Assembly: GCA_020205615.1 (NCBI GenBank)
Contig: CM035170.1
Location: 13,988,980 to 14,052,979 of the forward strand
DNA length: 64,000 nt
DNA from: Panax quinquefolius
Taxonomy: Eukaryota; Streptophyta; Magnoliopsida; Apiales; Araliaceae
Reading direction: 5' to 3'
Position 1 is the first letter of the stretch. The number at the start of each line of letters is the position of its first letter. Made by a program: the position numbers and the translations under genes. The notes under the pieces were generated by a model. The model was not told where the DNA came from, ran no database searches, and was given only the letters and a program-made list of their open reading frames with translations. Below, piece after piece: positions 12,001-27,000 of this stretch.

Positions 12001-15000
12001 TTTAATTGGGCCATTCTGTTAACAGATGTTAAAATTCTTCATTTATTTTCTGACGTGACTTAAAAAAAAAAAAGAAAATGACATGTAAATCTTTGAGGTG
12101 GATAATCATCAACCTTCACTCTAATTCAACCCGACCCGGTTCACATATTAAATGGGTCAAAACTCACTTATTTTAATTCTAAATAATATATCAAAATAGT
12201 CCTATCAGATCTGGGTCAGAACAAACCCATTTATCCAACCCACGAAGAGAGAGAGGGAAGGGAAAGATAAACAATGGAAGAAGTGTTAATCGGATCATCG
12301 AAGAAGATGATAGCTACACAGGTTTGTTCTTTGTGCTTGGATAGTTGTCCTCCTCCTCCTCCTCCTTCCTCCCTCCATACGCACTGCTTTATTTTCTTTC
12401 TACACAATAATAACCCTTCATTCTTCTCTCTCATCTCCCTTTTGTCACCAATATTCTTTGATATTGATGGATCTGTTCTAATTAATTCAATATTCCCAAT
12501 TGAATTTTTCTCTGTGTACTTTTACAAAAAAATTGATGGAAATCGGGGTCTCCAAAATCGATTTCGTCACTCTCCTCGGCTAATTGGCGATTATCTACTC
12601 GGCCGTCACTCTCCTCGATGATCGGCAATTATCTCGCTCTGGCTCGTCACCTCGAAGGCTCGCCGTCGACCGTGGAGTCGGCCTGCTCGCTTTCTTCCAC
12701 CTCGGTGACCTCCAATGACAACTCTGTCTTTGCTCACCTTGTTCATACTCCTGAAGATCTTATTCTTGGGATACCTTTCATTCCTCTTTTCTCTCTCCTT
12801 AAACCTCTAGTTTATTTGTTTATATGGATCAATTTTTCCTTTACATTAGGCAAATTGATAGTAGTTTTGTTGTCCATATGTTAAATTCCTTGAATTTTTT
12901 TTATAAATTGGTGGGCAATTTATGGAGCTGGATTAGCTATGAGTATATGATATTACGTTGTAAAATCTTGTTATTCAAATTCTATTGAATGTATCGATAG
13001 TTTCGTCGAAAAGGGTTGTAATACTGATTTGGTTTGGTTTCTCATTTTTTGGTTTTGTTTGGTAACATCTTGTTTTGGTTTCTCATTTTTTTTATTTTGA
13101 GTCTGAGTAGCCAAATAAGCTGCCCCAACTATTACGTGTATTAATTTTTTTTAAAAAAAGCCACGTAGGAAAATTTTATCAGATCTTTTAACGTCTGTTA
13201 GCTAAATTAGACGGAATGACCTAATTAAAAAATTTTAAAAAGCTCAGTGGGTCAATTCCATTTTTTTAAAATTCAGTGACCAAATGCTTACAAATCGACG
13301 ACCACAAGGGGGTAAAGGTGCTTTTTGCCTTATTTAATAGCAATCTTGTTTATGCATAAAACTAATACGCTAAAAATATATTTGAACTTTGAACAATTGT
13401 ACGTTTGTGTTTGAACTTTGACATTAGCAATATGGATATGTATTTGAACTTTAAGCAAATGTCTTTATTATCTTTATTATAAGATTGTTTTGCTTTATAT
13501 TATTGTTTTATTTGGATAAATGTAAGATAAAATATTAAAATTAGTTTAAAATATAGTTGTAATTTTTAGAACTTGTACCAACTTCAAATTATATAAATGA
13601 TACATTTGTAATATTTAGTTTAATTCAATATAATTCTTAAATTTATGTTTAGTTTCTAAAGTTTTAATATTGAATTAAATTCTTGAAATTTTAAATTTTA
13701 TTATTTAATAGGCAAAAAACATCTTTATCCTTTGTGTGCGTCGATTTGTAAGCATTTGGCCACTGAACTTTAAAAAAATGTAATTGACCTAATTTAGCTT
13801 TTTTTAAATTTTTTTAATTGGGCCATTCTGTTAACAGATGTTAAAATTCTTCATTTATTTTCTGACGTGACTTAAAAAAAGAAAAGAAAATGACATGTAA
13901 ATGCTGAGGTGGATAATCATCAACCTTCACTCGGGTCAACCCGACCAGTTCACATATTAAATGGGTCAAACTCACTTATTTTAATTCTAAATAATATATC
14001 AAAATAGTCCTATCAGATCTGGGTCAGAACAAACCCATTTATCCAACCCACGAAGAGAGAGAGGGAAGGGAAAGATAAACAATGGAAGAAGTGTTAATCG
14101 GATCATCGAAGAAGATGATAGCTACACAGGTTTGTTCTTTGTGCTTGGATAGTTGTCCTCCTCCTCCTCCTCCTTCCTCCCTCCATACGCACTGCTTTAT
14201 TTTCTTTCTACACAATAATAACCCTTCATTCTTCTCTCTCATCTCCCTTTTGTCACCAATATTCTTTGATATTGATGGATCTGTTCTAATTAATTCAATA
14301 TTCCCAATTGAATTTTTCTCTGTACTTTTACAAAAAAAAATTGATGGAAATCAGGGTCTCCAAAATCGATTTCGTCACTCTCCTCGGCTAATTGGCGATT
14401 ATCTACTCTGGCCCGTCACTCTCCTCGACTGATCGGCAATTATCTGCTCTGGCTCGTCACCTCGAAGGCTCGTCGTCGACCATGGAGTCGACCGTCTCTG
14501 CTTCTTCCACCTCGGTGACCTCCAATGACAACTCTGTCTTTGCTCACCTTGTTCATGCTCCTGAAGATCTTATTCTTGGGATACCTTTCATTCCTCTTTT
14601 CTCTCTCCTTAAACCTCTAGTTTATTTGTTTATATGGATCAATTTTTCCTTTACATTAGGCAAATTGATAGTAGTTTTGTTGTCCATATGTTAAATTCCT
14701 TGAATTTTTTTTTATAAATTGGTGGGCAATTTATGGAGCTGGATTAGCTATGAGTATATGATATTACGTTGTAAAATCTTGTTATTCAAATTCTATTGTA
14801 TGTATCGATAGTTTCGTCGAAAAGGGTTGTAATACTGATTTGGTTTGGTTTCTCATTTTTTGGTTTTGTTTGGTAACATCTTGTTTTGGTTTCTCATTTT
14901 TTTATTTTGAGTCCGAGTAGCCAAATAAGTCTGCCCCAAATTACTATTACGTGTATTAATTTTTTTAAAAAAAAGCCACGTGGGAAAATTTTATCGAGAT

Positions 15001-18000
15001 CTTTTAACGTCATTAGCTAAATTAGATTTTGAATGACCTAATTAAAAATTTTAAAAAAGCTCGATTGGGTCAATTCCATTTTTTAAAATTCAGTGACCAA
15101 ATGCTTACAAATCGACGACCACAAGGGGGTAAAGGTGCTTTTTGCCTTATTTAATAGCAATCTTGTTTATGCATAAAACTAATACGCTAAAAATATATTT
15201 GAACTTTGAACAATTGTACGTTTGTGTTTGAACTTTGACATTAGCAATATGGATATGTATTTGAACTTTAAGCAAATGTCTTTATTATCTTTATTATAAG
15301 ATTGTTTTGCTTTATATTATTGTTTTGTTTGGATAAATGTAAGATAAAATATTAAAATTAGTTTAAAATAAAAAAATCCCGCCTAGGCACCCCTCGGCTG
15401 CCCGCCTCCCGCCTAGCACCTTTTAGAACATTGCCAATAATATCTTATATGGACATATAATAAAAAAAATTGTTAGACTGTATTTTTTACGTTTATCTGT
15501 AATTTTGGATTGATATTTGTAGCATTTGATTTTCTTTCTTTTAGCTTAATTTGAGAATTTTAATAGTGAAACTCGTTAGTATACTTGTAAGAATGTTTAG
15601 GAGATCTAGGTGATTTCCATATTTTATTGGATGAAAATCCCGCTTTAGCACCCCTCACCGCCTCGCCTCCCCGCTTTAGCACCTTTTAGAACATTGCCAA
15701 TAATATCTTATATGGACATATAATAAAAAAAATTGTTAGATTTGTATTTTTACGTTTATCCGTAATTTTGGATTGATATTTGTAGCATTTGATTTTCTTT
15801 CTTTTAGCTTAATTTGAGAATTTTAATAGTGAAACTCGTTAGTATACTTGTAAGAATGTTTAGGAGATCTAGGTGATTTCCATATTTTATAGTTGTAATT
15901 TTTAGAACTTGTACCAACTTCAAATTATATAAATGATACATTTGTAATATTTAGTTTAATTCAATATAATTCTTAAATTTATGTTTAGTTTCTAAAGTTT
16001 TAATATTGAATTAAATTCTTGAAATTTTAAATTTTATTATTTAATAGGCAAAAAACATCTTTATCCCCTTGTGGTCGTCAATTTGTAAGCATTTGGCCAC
16101 TAAACTTTAAAAAAATGTAATTGACCCACTGAGCTTTTTAAATTTTTTTAATTGGGCCATTACATTAATGATGTTAAAATTCTTCATTTATTTTCCGACG
16201 TGACTTAAAAAAAGAAAAGAAAATGACATGTAAATCTTTGAGGTGGATAATCATCAACCTTCACTCAAAATCAACCCGATTACCACATATTAAATGGGTC
16301 AAACTCACTTATTTTAATTCTAAATAATATATCAAAATAGTCCTATCAGATCTGGGTCAGAACAAACCCATTTATCCAACCCACGAAGAGAGAGAGGGAA
16401 GGGAAAGATAAACAATGGAAGAAGTGTTAATCGGATCATCGAAGAAGATGATAGCTACACAGGTTTGTTCTTTGTGCTTGGATAGTTGTCCTCCTCCTCC
16501 TCCTTCCTCCCTCCATACGCACTGCTTTATTTTCTTTCTACACAATAATAACCCTTCATTCTTCTCTCTCATCTCCCTTTTGTCACCAATATTCTTTGAT
16601 ATTGATGGATCTGTTCTAATTAATTCAATATTCCCAATTGAATTTTTCTCTGTACTTTTACAAAAAAAAAATTGATGGAAATCAGGGTCTCCAAAATCGA
16701 TTTCGTCACTCTCCTCGGCTAATTGGCGATTATCTACTCTGGCCCGTCACTCTCCTCGACTGATCGGCAATTATCTCTCTCTGCTCGTCACCTCGAAGGC
16801 TCGTAAATGCGACCGTGGAGTCGACTGCCTCTCTTTCTTCCACCTCGGTGACCTCCAATGACAACTCTGTCTTTGCTCACCTTGTTCATGCTCCCGAAGA
16901 TCTTATTCTTGGGATACCTTTCATTCCTCTTTTCTCTCTCCTAAACCTCTAGTTTATTTGTTTATATGGATCAATTTTTCCTTTACATTAGGCAAATTGA
17001 TAGTAGTTTTGTTGTCCATATGTTAAATTCCTTGAATTTTTTTTTTATAAATTGGTGGGCAATTTATGGAGCTGGATTAGCTATGAGTATATGATATTAC
17101 GTTGTAAAATCTTGTTATTCAAATTCTATTGTATGTATCGATAGTTTAAATTCGAAAAAGGGTTGTATACTTGATTTGGTTTGGTTTCTCATTTTTGGTT
17201 TTGTTTGGTAACATCTTGTTTTGGTTTCTCATTTTTTTATTTTGAGTCTGAGTAGCCAAATAAGTCGCCCCACTATTACGTGTATTAATTTTTTTAAAAA
17301 AAGCCACGTAGGAAAATTTTATCGAGATCTTTTAACGTCATTAGCTAAATTAGATTTTAAATGACCTAATTAAAAATTTTAAAAAAGCTCGGTGGAATTC
17401 AATTCCATTTTTTAAAATTCAAAGACCAAATGCTTACAAATCGGCGACCACAAGAGGGGTAAAGGTGCTTTTGCCTTATTTAATAGCAATCTTGTTTATG
17501 CATAAAACTAATACGCTAAAAATATATTTGAACTTTGAACAATTGTATGCGTTTGTGTTTGAACTTTGACATTAGCAATATGGATATGTATTTGAACTTT
17601 AAGCAAATGTCTTTATTATCTTTATTATAAGATTGTTTTGCTTTATATTATTGTTTTGTTTGGATAAATGTAAGATAAAATATTAAAATTAGTTTAAAAT
17701 AAAAAATCCCGCTTTAGCACCCTACAATTTTGCTCCCCCTCACTTTAGCACCTTTTAGAACATTGCCCGATAATATCTTATATGGACATATAATAAAAAA
17801 AATTGTTAGGCTGTATTTTTACGTTTATCTGTAATTTTGGATTGATATTTGTAGCATTTGATTTTCTTTCTTTTAGCTTAATTTGAGAATTTTAATAGTG
17901 AAACTCGTTAGTATACTTGTAAGAATGTTTAGGAGATCTAGGTGATTTCCATATTTTATTGGATGAAAATCCCTTTAGCACCCTCACGCCCGCCTCCGCT

Positions 18001-21000
18001 TTAGCACTTTTTAGAACATTGCCAATAATATCTTATATGGACATATAATAAAAAAATTGTTAGGATTTGTATTTTTTACGTTTATCCGTAATTTTGGATT
18101 GATATTTGTAGCATTTGATTTTCTTTCTTTTAGCTTAATTTGAGAATTTTAATAGTGAAACTCGTTAGTATACTTGTAAGAATGTTTAGGAGATCTAGGT
18201 GATTTCCATATTTTATCGGATGAAAATCCCGCTTTAGGCACCCCTCACGCCTTATAGCACCTTTTAGAACATTGCCAATAATATCTTATATGGACATATA
18301 ATAAAAAAAAATTGTTAGGCCGTATTTTTTACGTTTATCCGTAATTTTGGATTGATATTTGTAGCATTTGATTTTCTTTCTTTTAGCTTAATTTGAGAAT
18401 TTTAATAGTGAAACTCGTTAGTATACTTGTAAGAATGTTTAGGAGATCTAGGTGATTTCCATATTTTATAGTTGTAATTTTTAGAACTTGTACTAACTTC
18501 AAATTATATAAATGATACATTTGTAATATTTAGTTTAATTCAATATAATTCTTAAATTTATGTTTAGTTTCTAAAGTTTTAATATTGAATTAAATTCTTG
18601 AAATTTTAAATTTTATTATTTAATAGGCAAAAACATCTTTATCCCTCAGTGGTCGCTCGATTTGTAAGCATTTGGCCACTAAACTTTAAAAAATGTAATT
18701 GACCCAATTGAGCTTTTTAAATTTTTTAATTGGGCCATTCTCATAATGAGATGTTAAAATTCTTCATTTATTTTCTAAGACGTGACTTAAAAAAGAAAAA
18801 GAAAATGACATGTAAATCTTGAGGTGGATAATCATCAACCTTCACTCTGGGTCAACCCGACCAGTTCACATATTAAATGGGTCAAACTCACTTATTTTAA
18901 TTCTAAATAATATATCAAAATAGTCCTATCAGATCTGGGTCAGAACAAACCCATTTATCCAACCCACGAAGAGAGAGAGGGAAGGGAAAGATAAACAATG
19001 GAAGAAGTGTTAATCGGATCATCGAAGAAGATGATAGCTACACAGGTTTGTTCTTTGTGCTTGAATAGTTGTCCTCCTCCTCCTCCTTCCTCCCTCCATA
19101 CGCACTGCTTTATTTTCTTTCTACACAATAATAACCCTTCATTCTTCTCTCTCATCTCCCTTTTGTCACCAATATTCTTTGATATTGATGGATCTGTTCT
19201 AATTAATTCAATATTCCCAATTGAATTTTTCTCTGTACTTTTACAAAAAAAAATTGATGGAAATCAGGGTCTCCAAAATCGATTTCGCCACTCTCCTCGG
19301 CTAATCAGCGATTATCTACTCGGCCTCGCCACTCTCCTCGACTGATCGGCAATTATCTGCTCTGGCTCGTCACCTCGAAGGCTCGTCGTCGACCATGGAG
19401 TCGACCGTCTCTGCTTCTTCCACCTCGGTGACCTCCAATGACAACTCTGTCTTTGCTCACCTTGTTCATGCTCCTGAAGATCTTATTCTTGGGATACCTT
19501 TCATTCCTCTTTTCTCTCTCCTTAAACCTCTAGTTTATTTGTTTATATGGATCAATTTTTCCTTTACATTAGGCAAATTGATAGTAGTTTTGTTGTCCAT
19601 ATGTTAAATTCCTTGAATTTTTTTTTATAAATTGGTGGGCAATTTATGGAGCTGGATTAGCTATGAGTATATGATATTACGTTGTAAAATCTTGTTATTC
19701 AAATTCTATTGTATGTATCGATAGTTTCGTCGAAAAGGGTTGTAATACTGATTTGGTTTGGTTTCTCATTTTTTGGTTTTGTTTGGTAACATCTTGTTTT
19801 GGTTTCTCATTTTTTTTATTTTGAGTCTGAGTAGCCAAATAAGTCATTCCCAAATATTACGTGTATTAATTTTTTTTTTTTAAAAGCCCACGTAGGAAAA
19901 TTTTATCAGATCTTTTAACGTCTGTTAGCTAAATTAGACGGAATGACCTAATTAAAAAATTTTAAAAAGCTCAGTGGGTCAATTCCATTTTTTTAAAATT
20001 CAGTGACCAAATGCTTACAAATCGACGACCACAAGGGGGTAAAGGTGTTTTTTGCCTTATTTAATAGCAATCTTGTTTATGCATAAAACTAATACGCTAA
20101 AAATATATTTGAACTTTGAACAATTGTACGTTTGTGTTTGAACTTTGACATTAGCAATATGGATATGTATTTGAACTTTAAGCAAATGTCTTTATTATCT
20201 TTATTATAAGATTGTTTTGCTTTATATTATTGTTTTGTTTGGATAAATGTAAGATAAAATATTAAAATTAGTTTAAAATAAAAAATCCGCTTTAGTACCC
20301 CTCAAACCGCCCAGCCTCCCCGCCTAGCACCTTTTAGAACATTGCCAATAATATCTTATATGGACATATAATAAAAAAAATTGTTAGACTGTATTTTTTA
20401 CGTTTATCTGTAATTTTGGATTGATATTTGTAGCATTTGATTTTCCATATTTTATAGTTGTAATTTTTAGAACTTGTACCAACTTCAAATTATATAAATG
20501 ATACATTTGTAATATTTAGTTTAATTCAATATAATTCTTAAATTTATGTTTAGTTTCTAAAGTTTTAATATTGAATTAAATTCTTGAAATTTTAAATTTT
20601 ATTATTTAATAGGCAAAAAACATCTTTATCCCTCAGGGTCGCTCGATTTGTAAGCATTTGGCCACTAAACTTTAAAAAATGTAATTGACCCAATGAGCTT
20701 TTTAAATTTTTTTTAATTGGGCCATTCTCATAATGAGATGTTAAAATTCTTCATTTATTTTCTCGGCGTGACTTAAAAAAGAAAAGAAAATGACATGTAA
20801 ATCTTGAGGTGGATAATCATCAACCTTCACTCTAATTCAACCCGACCGTTCACATATTAAATGGGTCAAACTCACTTATTTTAATTCTAAATAATATATC
20901 AAAATAGTCCTATCGGATCTCGGGTCGAACAAACCCATTTATCCAACCCACGAAGAGAGAGAGGAAGGGAAAGATAAACAATGGAAGAAGTGTTAATCGG

Positions 21001-24000
21001 ATCATCGAAGAAGATGATAGCTACACAGTTTGTTCTTTGTGCTTGGATAGTTGTCCTCCTCCTCCTCCTCCTTCCTCCTCCATACGCACCGCTTTATTTT
21101 CTTTCTACACAATAATAACCCTTCATTCTTCTCTCTCGTCTCCCTTTTGTCACCAATATTCTTTGATATTGATGGATCTGTTCTAATTAATTCAATATTC
21201 CCAATTGAATTTTTCTCTCATACTTTTACAAAAAAAATTGATGGAAATCGGGGTCTCCAAAATCGATTTCGTCACTCTCCCTCGGCTAATTAGCGATTAT
21301 CTACTCGGCCCGCCACTCTCCTCGACCGATCGGCAATTATCTCGCCTCGCTCGTCACCTCGAAGGCTCGTAAATCGACCACGGAGTCGACTGTCTCTGCT
21401 TTTTCCACCTCGGTGACCTCCAATGACAACTCGTCTTTGCTCACCTTGTTCATGCTCCTCAAGATCTTATTCTTGGGATACCTTTCATTCCTCTTTTCTC
21501 TCTCCTTAAACCTCTAGTTTATTTGTTTATATGGATCAATTTTTCCTTTACATTAGGCAAATTGATAGTAGTTTTGTTGTCCATATGTTAAATTCCTTGA
21601 ATTTTTTTTATAAATTGGTGGGCAATTTATGGAGCTGGATTAGCTATGAGTATATGATATATTACGTTGTAAAATCTTGTTATTCAAATTCTATTGTATG
21701 TATCGATAGTTTCGTCGAAAAGGGTTGTAATACTGATTTGGTTTGGTTTCTCATTTTTTGGTTTTGTTTGGTAACATCTTGTTTTGGTTTCTCATTTTTT
21801 TTATTTTGAGTCTGAGTAGCCAAATAAGCTGCCCCAGCTATTACGTGTATTAATTTTTTTTAAAAAAAGCCACGTAGGAAAATTTTATCAGATCTTTTAA
21901 CGTCTGTTAGCTAAATTAGACGGAATGACCTAATTAAAAAATTTTAAAAAGCTCAGTGGGTCAATTCCATTTTTTTAAAATTCAGTGACCAAATGCTTAC
22001 AAATCGACGACCACAAGGGGGTAAAGGTGCTTTTTGCCTTATTTAATAGCAATCTTGTTTATGCATAAAACTAATACGCTAAAAATATATTTGAACTTTG
22101 AACAATTGTACGTTTGTGTTTGAACTTTGACATTAGCAATATGGATATGTATTTGAACTTTAAGCAAATGTCTTTATTATCTTTATTATAAGATTGTTTT
22201 GCTTTATATTATTGTTTTGTTTGGATAAATGTAAGATAAAATATTAAAATTAGTTTAAAATAAAAAATCCCGCTTTAGCACCCCTCTACGCCTGCCCTCC
22301 CGCCTTAAAGACTTTTAGAACATTGCCAATAATATCTTATATGGACATATAATAAAAAAAAATTGTTAGATTTGTATTTTTTACGTTTATCTCGTAATTT
22401 TGGATTGATATTTGTAGCATTTGATTTTCTTTCTTTTAGCTTAATTTGAGAATTTTAATAGTGAAACTCGTTAGTATACTTGTAAGAATGTTTAGGAGAT
22501 CTAGGTGATTTCCATATTTTATTGGATGAAAATCCCGCTTAGCACCCCTCTACCCCTAGCCTCCGCCTAAGACCTTTTAGAACATTGCCAATAATATCTT
22601 ATATGGACATATAATAAAAAAATTGTTAGACCGTATTTTTACGTTTATCCGTAATTTTGGATTGATATTTGTAGCATTTGATTTTCTTTCTTTTAGCTTA
22701 ATTTGAGAATTTTAATAGTGAAACTCGTTAGTATACTTGTAAGAATGTTTAGGAGATCTAGGTGATTTTCATATTTTATAGTTGTAATTTTTAGAACTTG
22801 TACCAACTTCAAATTATATAAATGATACATTTGTAATATTTAGTTTAATTCAATATAATTCTTAAATTTATGTTTAGTTTCTAAAGTTTTAATATTGAAT
22901 TAAATTCTTGAAATTTTAAATTTTATTATTTAATAGGCAAAAACATCTTTATCCCTTGTGGTCGTCGAATTTGTAAGCATTTGGCCACTAAACTTTAAAA
23001 AATGTAATTGATTCCATCGAGCTTTTTAAATTTTTTAATTGGGCCATTCATTAATGAGATGTTAAAATTCTTCATTTATTTTCCGACGTGACTTAAAAAA
23101 AGAAAAGAAAATGACATGTAAATCTTTGAGGTGGATAATCATCAACCTTCACTCGTAAGTCAACCCGACCGGTTCACATATTAAATGGGTCAAACTCACT
23201 TATTTTAATTCTAAATAATATATCAAAATAGTCCTATCGGATCCGGGTCGAAACAAACCCATTTATCCAACCCACGAAGAGAGAGAGGGAAGGGAAAGAT
23301 AAACAATGGAAGAAGTGTTAATCGGATCATCGAAGAAGATGATAGCTACACAGGTTTGTTCTTTGTGCTTGGATAGTTGTCCTCCTCCTCCTCCTCCTTC
23401 CTCCTCCATACATACGCATCCGCTTTATTTTCTTTCTACACAATAATAACCCTTCATTCTTCTCTCTCATCTCCTTTTGTCACCAATATTCTTTGATATT
23501 GATGGATCTGTTCTAATTAATTCAATATTCCCAATTGAATTTTTCTCTGTACTTTTACAAAAAAAAATTGATGGAAATCAGGGTCTCCAAAATCGATTTC
23601 GTCACTCTCCTCGGCTAATTGGCGATTATCTACTCTGGCCCGTCACTCTCCTCGACTGATCGGCAATTATCTGCTCTGGCTCGTCACCTCGAAGGCTCGT
23701 CGTCGACCATGGAGTCGACCGTCTCTGCTTCTTCCACCTCGGTGACCTCCAATGACAACTCTGTCTTTGCTCACCTTGTTCATGCTCCTGAAGATCTTAT
23801 TCTTGGGATACCTTTCATTCCTCTTTTCTCTCTCCTTAAACCTCTAGTTTATTTGTTTATATGGATCAATTTTTCCTTTACATTAGGCAAATTGATAGTA
23901 GTTTTGTTGTCCATATGTTAAATTCCTTGAATTTTTTTTTATAAATTGGTGGGCAATTTATGGAGCTGGATTAGCTATGAGTATATGATATTACGTTGTA

Positions 24001-27000
24001 AAATCTTGTTATTCAAATTCTATTGTATGTATCGATAGTTTCGTCGAAAAGGGTTGTAATACTGATTTGGTTTGGTTTCTCATTTTTTGGTTTTGTTTGG
24101 TAACATCTTGTTTTGGTTTCTCATTTTTTTTATTTTGAGTCTGAGTAGCCAAATAAGCTGCCCCAGCTATTACGTGTATTAATTTTTTTTAAAAAAAGCC
24201 ACGTAGGAAAATTTTATCAGATCTTTTAACGTCTGTTAGCTAAATTAGACGGAATGACCTAATTAAAAAATTTTAAAAAGCTCAGTAGGTCAATTCCATT
24301 TTTTAAAATTCGTGACCAAATGCTTACAAATCGGCGACCACAAGGGGTAAAGGTGCTTTTGCCTTATTTAATAGCAATCTTGTTTATGCATAAAACTAAT
24401 ACGCTAAAAATATATTTGAACTTTGAACAATTGTACGTTTGTGTTTGAACTTTGACATTAGCAATATGGATATGTATTTGAACTTTAAGCAAATGTCTTT
24501 ATTATCTTTATTATAAGATTGTTTTGCTTTATATTATTGTTTTGTTTGGATAAATGTAAGATAAAATATTAAAATTAGTTTAAAATAAAAAATCCCGCTT
24601 AGGCACCCTCAACCGCCTCGCCTCCGCTTAAAGCACCTTTTAGAACATTGCCAATAATATCTTATATGGACATATAATAAAAAAAATTGTTAGACTGTAT
24701 TTTTTACGTTTATCTGTAATTTTGGATTGATATTTGTAGCATTTGATTTTCTTTCTTTTAGCTTAATTTGAGAATTTTAATAGTGAAACTCGTTAGTATA
24801 CTTGTAAGAATGTTTAGGAGATCTAGGTGATTTCCATATTTTATTGGATGAAAATCCCGCCTAGGCACCCCTCGGCTGCCCGCCTCCCGCCTAGCACCTT
24901 TTAGAACATTGCCAATAATATCTTATATGGACATATAATAAAAAAAATTGTTAGACTGTATTTTTTACGTTTATCTGTAATTTTGGATTGATATTTGTAG
25001 CATTTGATTTTCTTTCTTTTAGCTTAATTTGAGAATTTTAATAGTGAAACTCGTTAGTATACTTGTAAGAATGTTTAGGAGATCTAGGTGATTTTCATAT
25101 TTTATAGTTGTAATTTTTAGAACTTGTACCAACTTCAAATTATATAAATGATACATTTGTAATATTTAGTTTAATTCAATATAATTCTTAAATTTATGTT
25201 TAGTTTCTAAAGTTTTAATATTGAATTAAATTCTTGAAATTTTAAATTTTATTATTTAATAGGCAAAAACATCTTTATCCCTTGTGGTCGTCGATTTGTA
25301 AGCATTTGGCCACTAAACTTTAAAAAATGTAATTGACCCAATTTGAGCTTTTTAAATTTTTTAATTGGGCCATTCTCATAATGATGTTAAAATTCTTCAT
25401 TTATTTTCCGACGCGACTTAAAAAAAGAAAAGAAAATGACATGTAAATCTTTGAGGTGGATAATCATCAACCTTCACTCGGTCAACCCGCCGGTTCACAT
25501 ATTAAATGGGTCAAACTCACTTATTTTAATTCTAAATAATATATCAAAATAGTCCTATCGGATCCGGGTCGAAACAAACCCATTTATCCAACCCACGAAG
25601 AGAGAGAGGGAAGGAAAGATAAACAATGGAAGAAGTGTTAATCGGATCATCGAAGAAGATGATAGCTACATTGTTTTGTTCTTTGTGCTTGAATAGTTGT
25701 CCTCCTCCTCCTCCTCCTTCCTCCCTCCATACGCACCGCTTTTATTTTCTTTCTACACAATAATAACCCTTCATTCTTCTCTCTCTCTCTCTCCTTTTGT
25801 CACCAATATTCTTTGATATTGATGGATCTGCTTCTAATTAATTCAATATTCCCAATTGAATTTTTCTCTGTATTTTTTACAAAAAAAATTGATGGAAATC
25901 GGGGTCTCCAAAATCGATTTCGCCACTCTCCTCGGCTAATCAAGCGATTATCTACTCTGCCCGCCACTCTCCTCGATCGATCGGCAATTATCTCGCTCTG
26001 CTCGTCACCTCGAAGGCTCGTCAATCGACCGTGAGTCGACCAGTCTCTGCTTCTTCCACCTCGGTGACCTCCAATGACAACTCTGTCTTTGCTCACCTTG
26101 TTCATACTCTGAAGATCTTATTCTTGGGATACCTTTCATTCCTCTTTTCTCTCTCCTTAAACCTCTAGTTTATTTGTTTATATGGATCAATTTTTCCTTT
26201 ACATTAGGCAAATTGATAGTAGTTTTGTTGTCCATATGTTAAATTCCTTGAATTTTTTTTTATAAATTGGTGGGCAATTTATGGAGCTGGATTAGCTATG
26301 AGTATATGATATTACGTTGTAAAATCTTGTTATTCAAATTCTATTGTATGTATCGATAGTTTCAATCGAAAAGGGTTGTAATCTTGATTTGGTTTGGTTT
26401 CTCATTTTTGGTTTTGTTTGGTAACATCTTGTTTTGGTTTCTCATTTTTTTATTTTGAGTCCGAGTAGCCAAATAAGTTTGCCCCGACTATTACGTGTAT
26501 TAATTTTTTTTTAAAAAAGCCACGTAGGAAAATTTTATCAGATCTTTTAACGTCTGTTAGCTAAATTAGACGGAATGACCTAATTAAAAAATTTTAAAAA
26601 GCTCAGTGGGTCAATTCCATTTTTTTAAAATTCAGTGACCAAATGCTTACAAATCGGCGCGACCACAAGGGGTAAAGGTGTTTTTTGCCTTATTTAATAG
26701 CAATCTTGTTTATGCATAAAACTAATACGCTAAAAATATATTTGAACTTTGAACAATTGTACGTTTGTGTTTGAACTTTGACATTAGCAATATGGATATG
26801 TATTTGAACTTTAAGTAAATGTCTTTATTATCTTTATTATAAGATTGTTTTGCTTTATATTATTGTTTTGTTTGGATAAATGTAAGATAAAATATTAAAA
26901 TTAGTTTAAAATAGTTGTAATTTTTAGAACTTGTACCAACTTCAAATTATATAAATGATACATTTGTAATATTTAGTTTAATTCAATATAATTCTTAAAT

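Noticed and set aside
12231..12434. Recurrent minus-strand frames of about 67 codons ending LPSLSSWVG
   Set aside because: Antisense shadow of the NDUFB7 leader and CCT tract, repeated because the unit is repeated.
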